DNA of 64,000 bases. It comes from Dermatophagoides farinae. Lineage: Eukaryota; Arthropoda; Arachnida; Sarcoptiformes; Pyroglyphidae. A program made the translations under genes and the position numbers. The notes under the pieces were generated by a model. That model was not told where the DNA came from. It did no database searches and worked only from the letters and a program-made list of their open reading frames with translations. The stretch lies in the NCBI RefSeq assembly GCF_024713945.1, contig NC_134682.1, positions 3,162,001 through 3,226,000 on the forward strand. Direction: 5' to 3'. This document shows positions 12,623 through 24,694 of the stretch, piece by piece. Each line of letters opens with the position of its first letter. Positions within the stretch are counted from its first letter, which is position 1.

Positions 12623-14621
12623 TTATGATCAAATTGTCTGGGACAATTTCCATTTTTGATGACGAAATTAGCTATAATTCCTTGACAGCCCAGAAAGAAA
12701 CAGAAAAATATTGAAAAACAAAACAAAACAAAAAATTTATTTGATGGTCAAATGTCCAGAAAACAGATAACGCGTGATCACAGTGAACAACAACAACAAA
12801 AAAAAACGAAGGAAAAACAATTTTCCGTTTTGGTTCATATTTAAATTGAACAAACAAACAAAATGAAAATGAAATGAAAATTGATTTCTAAATTTTACAA
12901 TTTCATTTTTCTCATCCTTCTCATTTTGATTGTTTGATGTTTAAAATCCATGTTTAAATTTGATTATCTCATTTGGGAAAAAATCCGCTTGAACAAACTG
13001 ATCAATTGCGAATTCTATCCGAAAAAAAACAGATTAAAAGGAAAAATTTAAAGTTCAACAAACTGCTGTTTTTTTCTTGGTTTTTATTAAACAAGAATTT
13101 AAAATGTTTAACCGAAAAAAAATTAAAATCTTATTGATGAATCTGATATCGTTGAATTCGCCGGGCTAGGCATCATCATCATCATCATCATCAAGATGAT
13201 CGATATATAAAATGATTTCATTTGTTCATGAAATTTCATTTCTTTCTTTTTTTTCTCGAATGGATTAATGTCCTTTTAACCATTATCATCATCATCATCA
13301 TCATCATCACCGTCATCGATAATAATGTCATCTAATTTTCAAATGGGTTTTCATTACTACTAGCTTGGATAATCATTATTAGTGTTTTTGCGTTGTTGTT
13401 GTTGTTGTTTTTTTTTCTCTCTCATTGTTCAACAAAATATTAGATCCATTCAAATAACCATTTGAATTTTGAAAAATAAAATAAAATAAGAAAAAAAAAT
13501 ATCTGAAATCGATCATTATGGTTTGCAATGGTTTATTCATCATCATCATTATCATTATAATAATCTATATGCTAGTGAAGCATATTTCACCCTTGTTTGT
13601 TGTTTGAAGGATAATAACCTTGTCAATTGAACTATCATCAATATGATGAATATGATTGAGTCTTTATTGTAAAAAAAAATGATGATGATGATTATTATCA
13701 GTGGAAAAAACATTACTCATTTTATTTGAAATTTATTTTTTTATTCACTTTTATTTTCTCAAAGAATTTATTTATTTGAAATCATCATGAAAAACACACA
13801 CACACACACACAAACACAGGATGATAGTGATGATAATGGCCACCTTTTCCAGAGACATTGTAATCCTTTTTCCTTCCCTTTCATTTGCTGTTACTTGATA
13901 CACATATATTTAGTTAGTATATATATTGATAATGTACGTCAATAGAAATAAAAGGAAAACAACAAGCAAATGAATTGCCGGATTTAGAAAGAAATAAATG
14001 AAAATTCAATGGAACAAAATCTACAAATTGTCACAACAACAACAACGACAACAACAAAAAAAACGCACAAACAAACATATAATCGATGATTATATCATAT
14101 CCGGTGGAAAGAGTGAAATATAGACAAAAAAAGGGGGAAGAAAAACTAGGAAGAAACTACAACAACAACAACAACAACAATAGACTATCACAACTAATCA
14201 ATCGATCAATTATTGATTGATTGATTATTATTTCATTTTTTTTGTTGTCTAAGGCATTCTGAAATTTCAATATTTTTTTCAACTGTTTTTGTTGTTGTTG
14301 TTGTTTATGACGATTACAGCAACAACAACAACAACAACAACAAAATTCATTCATAGAATTTATAATTCAAGGATTCAACCACTGTGTGTGTGTGTGTGTG
14401 TCATGTGTTTATTGCCTCTGTTTTTTTTTTTTTTTTTGTTTGTTGCCATTTAGAATATAGAATTAGGTAGCGAAATAAACATGAGCAAAAAAAAAACGAT
14501 AAAAAATTTTGTTGGATATTTTGATGGTCAAGGATTTTTTCTCTTTTTTTTCAGGTGCAACAAATAAATTGCAAATGTACAATAAACGAATGAATGAAAG
14601 AGTCTGATGTCTTAAGCTGTC

Positions 14622-14648
14622 AAAAAAAAAAAAAAAAAAAAAAAAAAA
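14622..14648. repeat. A27 homopolymer
   Basis: Uninterrupted run of 27 A. No retroposed gene or SINE body is recognisable immediately upstream, so it is most simply a homopolymer expansion. Confidence 0.85.
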
Positions 14649-17600
14649 CATACAAACAGATATGAAGGTATTAATATTGAAAAATGTACATCGTGTAAAA
14701 GATTTGTTTTTTTTCTATTCATCCGATTTATTTTCCATATTTTTCCATTAAAAAAAAAAATAATTGACGTTATCACGTCAACACAGATAATAATAAATTA
14801 TTTGGAAATATTTCCGACAATTTGTTTGAAATTAATGTATTCAATCGCTCTCTCTTTCTCTATCTCTTTAAAATTAAACACCAATCATTTTGGTACAAAA
14901 CGTAAAAAAAAATTTTTGAAAAAAAATCAATAAATCCTTAGGTTAGGTAATGGTTAACTAAACACTGGTCTTTCATCATAATCAATCTGCAAAAAAAAAA
15001 AAATAAATAATCACCATTTAGCCATCAATCTTGATGGATGTGAATGGATATATCAATTTTTTTTGTATTCCAAGATGGATTAAATTGAAACAACAACAAC
15101 AACAAAAAGATGAAAATTTAAATTTGTTCGTTTTGGATGAAATTGAAAATTTATAGACAAGACAAGTAAAAACACAGTTGACCATGATGATGTTGCTGGC
15201 AGTGGCGGTGATTGTGGTGGCCATTCATTCATATCGAATGATGATGATTTGATGATTATTGACAAAAAATTATAAATTATTATGAAACAATGTGGTCATT
15301 TTGTATTATTCAAAAACAATGTATTGACAAAAAATAAAAATAAAAATAAAAATTTATGAATCGTGACCAATACCATCACTTTGGTCATTAGATACAATTT
15401 AAAATTTTAATTGAAAAATATCAAAAACGAAAAGAAATAAAAAAAAGACAATTTTTTTTCGAGAAAAAAAATTAACAATAAAAAAAACTTACTTAGGTAT
15501 AAAAAAAAACAATGATGATATGTCGTTCCTGAACTATGATGTAACAGATGTTGGTCAAATTGAAAATTGGTAAATCAATACGATTAGATGATACGATTCA
15601 AATATGAATAATAATTTCACTTTCAACTACATTGCTTCTATGGAAGAGAAGTGAGAAAGATGAATGAAATTTTTTGTTTTAAATTCAAGTTTAAAAGATT
15701 TTTAGAGATTGTGATTATTAAGGTCATCGATGGGTAGATCAATGATGTGTGAGTGTGTGTGTAGATCAAGTTGTTGAGTATTATTTTTTTTTTGTTTGTT
15801 TGTTGTCAGGTCAAATGGTCAATGAAAAAAGATTTACTTTTTTGATTTCACCTTGAAAATGAACGAAAACAGGAACAGACAGAAAATTCCAATGTTGATT
15901 ATGATTGTTGTTGTTGTTGTTGTTTTTTTTTTTTTTTGGTGAAAATGGTAGTAGCATTAAGAATAAGGAATAAATTTCCAATAGACCTTAGTGGAATTGA
16001 ACTAATTTTAGTTCAACATTTCAGTATCAACAAAAACTTTTTTTTAAAAGATCGATCATGCTAATGATACAAATGTAAATCTTATCATTATCATCATCAT
16101 CTTATTCATTTCGATGATCACAAAAATTAAAAAAAAATTCATTTCAAATCAAAAAGCCAGAGAAAAATTATAAATCTTGGCGCGGCAAGAATCAAATGGT
16201 ATCTAATGTAGTGTGTTCATGATGATGATGATGATCATCATCATCCTCATCAATTTATGGTGATCATAATTCATTCATCAACCTCTTCGCCGTCATCGTA
16301 GTAGTAGCTGTTGTTGTTGTTGTTGTTATTTTACATTTGTCGGCGGTATATTATGATGATGATGATGATGATCATTATAGTATTTTTGTCGATATTCAAT
16401 TTCGAAATTATTATCAACTATAAAAATGACGACTACTACTACTACGACAACGGCCACGACGACGACGGCGACGACGATGCAATCGTCAAAATTCAAACGA
16501 AACTAACACAAACAAAACAGATAATATTCTCGTTTATTTTTTATTTTTACATTCGGAATTTTATTGTTGACCGTCACTATTCATTCATACGTGTGTATGT
16601 GTGTGTATGTATCACTTACACATACAAAGGCAATCAAACAAACAACAGGCAACAAAATGTTTTTCTCTTTTTTTTTGTACAAATTCATAAAATTTTACAG
16701 ATGATATATAAATCTGAATGGTAGATGGAATCAAAATGAAATGGGAATTTGGATAGAATTTTTTGGATTTTGATGAAAAAAAAGAACGATAAAACACTCA
16801 TACCCATCGTACCAATATGCCACTTATTCGTTGATCAATCAATGATCGATGATAATTGATTATTATTGCCGCAATCACCTTGTTATTGAATAACAATGAT
16901 CAATTGATTGATTGGGAAAAACCATAACCATGATGTTGTTTCACCATATAATAATAATAATATCCTAGTACATATTACGATCGATCGATCAGCAATGACG
17001 TTGACGTTATTAATCTGATGTGACACATATATTATAAAGCACATCCGTTTCTTATTCAAGGCAATCCTGATTTCACACTCATGATGATGACAATTATATA
17101 ATAATAAACCAATCAATTGATTTTTTTTTTTTTTGACAAACAAAAATCAAATAATCACAGAATTATTAATCATTAAAAATTTTATAGACATTACATCAAA
17201 TGTGATGATGATAATATGCAACTAAATAAAGAAATAATAATTTTGATGATGATTCTCTCTTTTTTTTTCATTTTCATCATCATTGTCATTCAACACGTGG
17301 TATGTTCATATAAATCTTTTATTTTTTTTTCTCGTGGCAACAACAACAAACAACAACAACAACGAATAACAAATTCTTCAGCCATTCAATCATCAATGGT
17401 ATTTAATTGGAATTAATGAAGAAAGAAAAAAACTGAAAAATTATTATTCACATTTATGCATGCAGAGACAGAGACAGATGACAGTTGTAGAGACAGATGT
17501 AACATCATCATCATCATCATCTTGCGATATCTCTAACTATTTTTTTTCTCATACTATTGTCTTTTGGAACATTTTGAAAATTCAATGAAAATAAAAAAAA

Positions 17601-20023
17601 GATGTGTAAAAGAAATCTATTTTAGAACTTTTTTTTTTTTTTACTTCGTACGGACCAACAGGGCAATTGGATTTTGTTTTTTTTTTTTGTTAAATTCATA
17701 ATTTAATCAAAAAAAAAAAAAAAGAAAATATTAAGTTGATGATGATGAAATGAAAATGTAAATACATGTACATACAAAACAAAACAAAAAACTTGTGGTC
17801 AAGGTGGTGACCAAGAAAAAAACCTCTATTTTGGAACAATTCTTTAATTGTTAACATCATCATCATCATCATCATAATAATAATGATGACCAATATGATG
17901 ATCGATGTTTCAAATAATGTTCGGATATTTAAATTCATTCAAAATTCAGATTTATTTTTTTTTGTTTTTTCAGTCTTCATTCATTTTGCTATTGTAAAAT
18001 CTCATTCATTCAATCGTGATGTAATGAATAAAAAATTTCAATCAATCGATCATCATCATTATCATCATTTTTTTCCCATTTTAATTCATGTTTTCATCAT
18101 CATTATCATTAGCATTGAAAGTTTACAACAAACAAAACATTGACAATGAGAAAGAGTGAATTTTTTTTTTTTGTTAGTTGTGTGTTGTATAACAGTTTCA
18201 TTCGTATTCGAAATACCAAATTTCATTCGTATTCGAAATAAACCCAAAAAAAATTCATCAAAACTGGACAATAAACTTTGGATGATCTGGCCAACGACGA
18301 AATCAAAAAAAAAAAAAAAAAAACTCGATTAGTTAACATCAAACAACAACAACAACACAAACACGAAGATTTTCAAGATCAAGATCAATTTAATCGATTA
18401 TCATCGTCATCGTTTTTCTTTTATTAAAAATTTTCGTCCATTTAACCAACCCAACCAGATCTGTTCTGTCAATCGATCAAAAAAAAATTTTGTTTGTCGT
18501 CACACTTGTTTATTAAATTGACAAACAAATTCATCAAAAAAAAAAAAAAAAATTGATATCTCTGCTGTTTCTGCTAATGATTATGATGAAAATGATGATG
18601 AAGAACCAAACCAAACAACAACAACAACAGCAACATTAGCAAGAAGAAATTTTTTTTTTTTTTTTTTTGAAAACAACAAAACAGAAAAGCACGAATATTT
18701 TTTTTTCTATTTTTCTAAAATTCAATTGCAACATTCATTTGAAAAAAAACCACATACAACAACAACAACAACAACAACAAAATAAATGAATGAATAAATG
18801 AATGTTTTTGCATACAAATCATAAACATCAAGGTCAGTCACATGAATTATATAGACATACACACACACACACACAGCCGAAATGTGTGTTGAAGATTCTA
18901 TCCAGGATTCAGATTTTTCAATTGATTGATCATTATTATCATCATCATCATCATCATTGATTTCGATCCATGATTTTTTTCTTGTTTTACATTGCATTAC
19001 ATTCAATTGCAATCTTTTCAAATTAATTCGATTATATTACTTGAAACGCTGTCTTATTTTTATATATTCGAGGGTTGGAAAAAAATTATTCATATATGAT
19101 CAATTATTGATTGATGAATTGATTTTCTTATTCATTATTGGATTAGTTGAATCATAGTAGCCTCATCTAAGCGACGAGAAAAAAAATCTATGCAATCGAT
19201 GCTGTAACAATTTTCTACCATTCCGTTTCATCACATAAAGGTCAATATATAAAAATAAATAAATGATGATGATTATATTCTGGTCAATAACTGAATGATT
19301 TTCAATTATCAACAAAACAACGAATGTTAAGGAAAAAGAAAAGAAAATGACAATGAACAAAAAAAAAAATGTTAAGGAAAAAATAAAATCCAATCACATC
19401 CACAACATCTTACAACATAATAATGTGTTTTTTTTCAAAAATTTTCCGACAAAAAAAAAATTCAAATTCAAAATTCAATTTAAAATCAAAAATGGATTTG
19501 TATATATATATACAAAATATCTAATAATATGTAATCAATTAATCAATTTGTCAATATTGATGATTGTCCATTTCCCTTCTTTCTCACATTTCGATTGCAT
19601 TTTCATCTGTAAATGTTTTTTTTTCGCTTATTGCAATTCCACAAGTTCATTATATGTTTTGTTTTGTTGTTTAAATCCACTATCATCATCATCCTCATCA
19701 TCATCATCATCACTAATCATGGCCAATTGTATTGTTTGGAAAATCATTTTTCCAATTCACATAACAACATATGCCCTGACAATGATCGACAATTATTATT
19801 TGTTTTGATTAAAATTTTAAATTCAAAAAAAACGGAATTCCCGTCACATATCCCCACATGGAAAATATTTTTTTTATTTATTTTTTTTTTTTTTTTTTTT
19901 GAAAATTTGTTCCAATTTTTTTTGCCATTTTGCTGGTCAGCTAATTAGCAACCAGCATAATAATCAATGGATTATTATATAAACCATGGAAAAATGTGGT
20001 ATGTCAAAAAAAAAAAAAATTGA

Positions 20024-23000
20024 ATGGTCAAAAACATGGACAACAACAATAATAATCATCATCATAATGATGGTGTTGATGATAATAATGATGATTTTAT
20101 TTTACCAATAAATGTTGGACATGAATGTCAAATTCTTTTGAACAATAATGATGAATTAAGACGATGTCAACATGATGCTTATCTTACATGGATTCGATTA
20201 TGGCAACTTGAATTATTACAAAAACAAAATAATTATCATCATCATCATCAACAACAACAACAACTACAACAACATCAACATCAATCTAAATTAGAAGGTC
20301 CGGAACAATTAAATGGTAAGAATCCTTGCTGTTATCGATGGGCATTGTTGGATTGTTTAACCGATTCGGTACAAAAATATTGCCCAATGGCCAACACATT
20401 TGATTCAAGGTAAATGTTATTATGTCTTTGTGTATGTATGTATGTGTGTGTGAAAGTATTGTTTTGGCTTCAAAATTTTCTATATTTAGATTAAAAATTA
20501 TGCATTAATGTTTACCATCTTCAATAATCCAAAAACTAAATTGTCCTTGGTGTTAATTATAATTGTTCAACATATTTAACAACCAATGTGTGTGTGTCTA
20601 TATGTGTTTATTAATTAGTGTAAGCATCATTTGTTTTTTTTTCTCGACAAAAAAAAATTATTATAATAATGATTATGATGATGTGAAATCTTTGTCGTCT
20701 TTGTGTATGTGTTTTTTTTTCGTAGCCAGATTCATTCAATTACATTAACGTTTTTTTTTTTGTTCGAAAATTATATGTTCAAAAGAAAACAAATCGTTTT
20801 TGACGCTTCATTTCTTATTCGAATAAATTCAATGGATTATTATTTTTATGATTTCAGTTCATGATGATGATGATGATGATGATGAATAGGTTTGATTAGC
20901 CAATTTTGTTTTTCAATTCAATTTTCAATATACAATATATTTTGATGATGATGATGATGATGATGATGGAAAATTAATACATTTTATACATATAAAAGTA
21001 ATGATTGATTCCAATGGATACGCCATCATCATGGATATTGGATAATCGTCTGTTATTGTCAAATGATGTATAAATGATAAACACACACACACATATACAC
21101 AGTTGTACCTAGAATAATGCTCACATCTCATTATAATTGATTTGTGTTTTTTTATGAACGAGAAAAAAATTGTACTCACCGAAAAATTATTGATCAAAAA
21201 TTGATTGAATAAAATTGAATCGATCCAGAAAAAAAAATTATAATAATGGCTATTAATCTAGTACGACAGATATGGTCAAAAAATCTGATTAAATCTTCAA
21301 AACCAATTATCAATACAGCGGTGAATCGATTTTTCAGTGATATTCATTCAACAAACGAAATATGTTTTGAATTAACCGATGAGCAAATAAGTATAATTGA
21401 AATGGTGGAAAAATTTACCCGTGAAGAAATCATACCAAATGCAGCTGATTATGATAAAAGTGGTGAATTTCCATGGGATATAGTGAAAAAAGCTCATAAA
21501 TTAGGTTTGATGACAAATGGAATACCAATGGAATATGGTGGCTTAGGTCATTCATTATTATCTCATTGTATTGTTGGTGAAAAATTAGCATATGGATGTA
21601 CTGGTATAGCAAGTGCTATTGGAAATAATGCTCTACCACAAGCACCACTCATAATGTTTGGTAATGATGAACAGAAAAAAGAATATCTTGGTCGTTGTAT
21701 TGCCGAACCGATTGTTTGTTCATATGCTGTTACAGAACCAGGTGCCGGTTCCGATGTTGCTGGTATTCAAACAAAAGCAGTTAAAAATGCTGATGGTGAT
21801 TGGATAATTGATGGTCAAAAAATGTGGATCACAAATTCCGGTCATGCAAATTGGTTTTTCGTACTTACTCGTACAAATCCAGATCCAAAAGCAAAAACAT
21901 CAGAAGCATTTACAGGTTTTATTGTTGATGCTGATACTCCCGGTTTAACAGTTGGTCGTAAAGAATGGAATATGGGTCAACGATGTTCCGATACACGTGG
22001 TATTACATTTGAAAATGTTGTTGTGCCCAAAAAGAATGTCGTTGGTGGTGAAGGTAAAGGATTTATTGTAGCTATGGGTGCATTCGATTTAACAAGACCA
22101 CCGGTTGCATGTAGTGCCGTTGGTTTGGCACAACGTGCATTAGATGAAGCAACACAATATTCATTACAACGAATAACATTTGGTATGCCAATTGCTCGAC
22201 ATCAGGCAATTCAATTCAAGTTATCCGATATGGTAATTGGCATTAATACGGCAAGATTAGCTTATATGAGAGCTGCATATGAATTTGATCATGGTCGTCG
22301 TAATACATATTGGGCTTCTATTGCCAAATGTTTAGCCGGTGATGTAGCAAATAAATGTGCATCGGATGCTGTACAAATATTCGGTGGTGCTGGTTATAAC
22401 AGTGAATATCCAGTGGAAAAATTAATGAGGGATGCAAAAATATTTCAAATATATGAAGGTACTGCTGAAATACAACGAATGATAATTGCTCGTGAACATT
22501 TTCGTCAAACTATGGAGGAAGGATAATAATGAATAATAATTTTATTTTATTATTACCATTCAATATAATAATAATAATAATAATTCTTTTTAATGATCAT
22601 CAAATAATTACCTGATTGATTTGTGATTTCTTTTTTTTATATATATATTGAATATATCATCTTATTCATTGATAATCAATCAATATGTTCTATCAATTTG
22701 TACATCATCATATGACATCATTCATTGTTTTTTTTCGAATGCTCACATTTTGATGATAAAATATTTTTTGAAAAATTTTTTTTCTTAAAAACAATGACTA
22801 TACTGCCATCTAATGGCCGAGATTTGAGTTGATATTTGTTGAATCTCATTTTTTGTTTTGTTTTGTTTTGTCTATATTTTCAAACAGAACTTTTCTAATG
22901 AAACGTGAAGAAGTAATCTTTTATTACGAATCATTTCATTGTCAAGATTATCCATTCGATGGCCATCATTGTCATATTTCTATGTGGATGATTATTTTAT

Positions 23001-23203
23001 CAATATTTCTGATCATCGGTACCATTGTTATTATCATTTTAATGGCCATTTATATTTACCGTTATGTTTGGCATGAACGAGTAAAATTAACAATACCATC
23101 AACAACAACGAAACAACAGTCAACACCAACACCACCACCACCAATCATACGAACCAGACAGAATAATAAAAATAAAAGATTTAATCCAATAACAGATTTA
23201 TAA
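20024..23203 (+). CDS. Cys-containing single-pass membrane protein, host of a nested gene
   Basis: Two exons join in phase: 20024-20409 (donor GTAAAT) and 22888-23203 (acceptor TTTTCAAACAG), giving 233 aa. An Arg codon is split AG|A across the junction. The N-terminal half is Asn/His/Gln-rich up to about residue 30, then carries a conserved-looking domain with paired Cys ([29 protein letters not shown]). A second Cys cluster ([16 protein letters not shown]) lies just before a strong transmembrane helix at about 161-186. A basic, Pro-rich cytoplasmic tail follows. I see no signal peptide at the first Met; either ATG (20024 or 20036) could start it, or a signal-bearing exon lies upstream. The 2.48 kb intron contains the whole acyl-CoA dehydrogenase gene. 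The family is not identified. Confidence 0.65.
21246..22526 (+). CDS. ACADM: Medium-chain specific acyl-CoA dehydrogenase, mitochondrial
   Basis: An intronless 426-aa frame of full family length. The first 25-35 residues are basic/hydroxylated without acids ([13 protein letters not shown].., then RFFS), fitting a mitochondrial targeting peptide. The mature part carries the acyl-CoA dehydrogenase signatures: [16 protein letters not shown] for FAD/substrate contact, [48 protein letters not shown] and [20 protein letters not shown]. The segment [11 protein letters not shown] places the catalytic Glu at about 404, the position used in MCAD (isovaleryl- and long-chain enzymes differ). The enzyme performs the first step of beta-oxidation of C4-C12 acyl-CoA in the matrix, passing electrons to ETF. 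It lies inside an intron of the preceding gene on the same strand, with its own ATG context. Confidence 0.93.
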   Translation: MAINLVRQIWSKNLIKSSKPIINTAVNRFFSDIHSTNEICFELTDEQISIIEMVEKFTREEIIPNAADYDKSGEFPWDIVKKAHKLGLMTNGIPMEYGGLGHSLLSHCIVGEKLAYGCTGIASAIGNNALPQAPLIMFGNDEQKKEYLGRCIAEPIVCSYAVTEPGAGSDVAGIQTKAVKNADGDWIIDGQKMWITNSGHANWFFVLTRTNPDPKAKTSEAFTGFIVDADTPGLTVGRKEWNMGQRCSDTRGITFENVVVPKKNVVGGEGKGFIVAMGAFDLTRPPVACSAVGLAQRALDEATQYSLQRITFGMPIARHQAIQFKLSDMVIGINTARLAYMRAAYEFDHGRRNTYWASIAKCLAGDVANKCASDAVQIFGGAGYNSEYPVEKLMRDAKIFQIYEGTAEIQRMIIAREHFRQTMEEG

Positions 23204-23335
23204 TCAATTTTATTCATATGAAAAATTTAACAATTCAAATTAACAAAACAATAAAAACTTATAGAAAAAAAAATTCATTCATTTTTATATAAATGGATTC
23301 CATGTTTTTTTTTCCAAAATTGATCATCAAATTAA

Positions 23336-24694
23336 TTAGCCTTTTGTTACTACAGTGAATGCAAATTTTCGTAAATCTTCAGCCAATAATTTTGGCTCTT
23401 CAAAGGCACCAAAATGTCCACCACTTGGTAATTCTGTATAATGAACAAGATTTTCGAATGCCATTCGAACAATAAATTCCGGTACACGAACCATTTCTTT
23501 TGGAAATACAGCATAACCAGCCGGAACTGTTGGTGAAACTTTTGCAGCACCAATACGATATTTATGATAAACACCAATAATTGGACAGCCATTTTCTTTG
23601 TAAAAACGCATACTTGATGTGATGTTTTTGGAGAACCAATATATCATTACATTGGTCAACAGTTCATCCATTGTGAATTTTTCTGTTATACCACCATCCG
23701 GTTTGAATACATTGGTCGGATCGGTCCATGCAGAAAATTTCTCCAATATATAAGCAGCTAATCCTATCGGGCTATCAGTTAATGCTGGTCCAATTGTTTC
23801 CGGTTTTGTTGAATGTAAATGAAAATATCCAGATTCATAGAACCATTTTGATTTATAATGTAACAAATCATTGAACATTGTTCGTTGTGATTCACGATTA
23901 TTAAACATTATGAATGGTAGATATTTTGCCATTATATATTTAAAATTATCAGCACCTTGTGGTTGTGAACTAGTATAGAATGTTGTATGTATACCACGAA
24001 CATTTTCCGGATACATTAATGCTATTGTTTTACTGATCATTGATCCCCAATCACCACCATGAACAAGGAAACGATTCAATCCTAAACGTTTCATTAGTTT
24101 TACGAATACACGAGCTGCCGAAATGAAACTAAATCCTTCTTTATGTGGTGCTTCAGAAAATCCATAACCAGGTATAGATGGTATAACAACTTCGAATGAT
24201 AATCCTTCCAATGATGAATCAGTAAGTATTGGTATTGTTTTATAATATTCAAAAAATGAACCTGGCCATCCATGTATAGCTAATAATGGAATGACAACAC
24301 CATTAGGATTTTTTGGTCTTATATGTACGTAGTGGATATCCAATCCTTCGATCTGTGTTTTAAATTGATCATATTTATTCAGTTCATTTTCCCAACGACG
24401 CCAATCATATTTATTGAGCCAATAATCAACAATTTGTGTTAATGTTTCAGCACTGAAACCATAACGAAAATTTGTTCCTTCAATCGCTTCAAAATATCGA
24501 GCTGATTTTAATTTTTTTTTCAAATCATCCAATTCTTCAGCAGAAATATTGACATTAAATCGATTAATCGTTGGATCATCTGGTGGTGGTTGTTCACCTT
24601 TAGCCAATGATGCACGGCCATACCAACCATCTGTTAGTGGTGGTAATTGTATTTTATGTGGTAATAATAAACGACGTAATGATGATTTAGACAT
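23336..24694 (-). CDS. Epoxide hydrolase (microsomal/juvenile-hormone type, EPHX1-like)
   Basis: An intronless 452-aa frame from the ATG at 24694; the open frame extends to 24742 only with a GTG codon. The N-terminal EHN region contains LTDGWYGRA (family: DGWWG). The alpha/beta-hydrolase core has the oxyanion-loop HGWPGS at 141-146, the nucleophile motif GGDWGS with Asp215, and the catalytic His in SGGHFGAFE (His427). The lid has Tyr-containing blocks (SSMRFYKE) as in the family. It hydrolyses epoxides of xenobiotics or juvenile-hormone-like terpenoids to diols. Relatives have an N-terminal membrane anchor of about 20 residues; here only a basic, weakly hydrophobic stretch (SLRRLLLPHK) precedes the conserved region, so an anchor-coding upstream exon may be missed, or the protein may attach peripherally. 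Its stop is 132 bp from the stop of the convergent gene at 20024-23203. Confidence 0.92.
   Translation of the reverse strand: MSKSSLRRLLLPHKIQLPPLTDGWYGRASLAKGEQPPPDDPTINRFNVNISAEELDDLKKKLKSARYFEAIEGTNFRYGFSAETLTQIVDYWLNKYDWRRWENELNKYDQFKTQIEGLDIHYVHIRPKNPNGVVIPLLAIHGWPGSFFEYYKTIPILTDSSLEGLSFEVVIPSIPGYGFSEAPHKEGFSFISAARVFVKLMKRLGLNRFLVHGGDWGSMISKTIALMYPENVRGIHTTFYTSSQPQGADNFKYIMAKYLPFIMFNNRESQRTMFNDLLHYKSKWFYESGYFHLHSTKPETIGPALTDSPIGLAAYILEKFSAWTDPTNVFKPDGGITEKFTMDELLTNVMIYWFSKNITSSMRFYKENGCPIIGVYHKYRIGAAKVSPTVPAGYAVFPKEMVRVPEFIVRMAFENLVHYTELPSGGHFGAFEEPKLLAEDLRKFAFTVVTKG

Larger units (their letters stand above)
10659..20023. other. Long region with no recognised gene
   Basis: 9.4 kb in which I find no coding sequence with family resemblance. 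Open frames here are short and made of repeats (poly-His, poly-Met, poly-Val from CAT, ATG and GTT runs). It contains CA/TG runs (for example 10994-11014 and 13795-13812), a GA run near 11853-11869, CT runs near 12066-12082, GAT/ATC runs (12601-12622, 13172-13192, 13285-13306), CAA/GTT runs (14158-14180, 14325-14341) and a 27-base A tract (14622-14648). A short ACG/ACT-rich, CpG-containing stretch at about 16425-16485 stands out from the background. It may include the promoter or untranslated exons of the flanking genes. Confidence 0.5.

Noticed and set aside
16425-16485. Short Thr-rich ATG frame in ACG/ACT repeats
   Set aside because: About 26 codons of near-pure repeat; no evidence of translation. 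Mentioned only as a CpG-containing patch.
16311-16724. 137-codon plus-strand frame
   Set aside because: Made of GTT/ATG/GAT repeats and homopolymers, with no domain, no splice context and a poor start; it looks like an open stretch of microsatellite DNA.
23336-24694. Horizontal transfer of the epoxide hydrolase because it lacks introns
   Set aside because: Codon and base use match the neighbours, intronless genes are common here (MCAD, the enolase-phosphatase homologue), and the sequence fits arthropod EPHX1-type enzymes.
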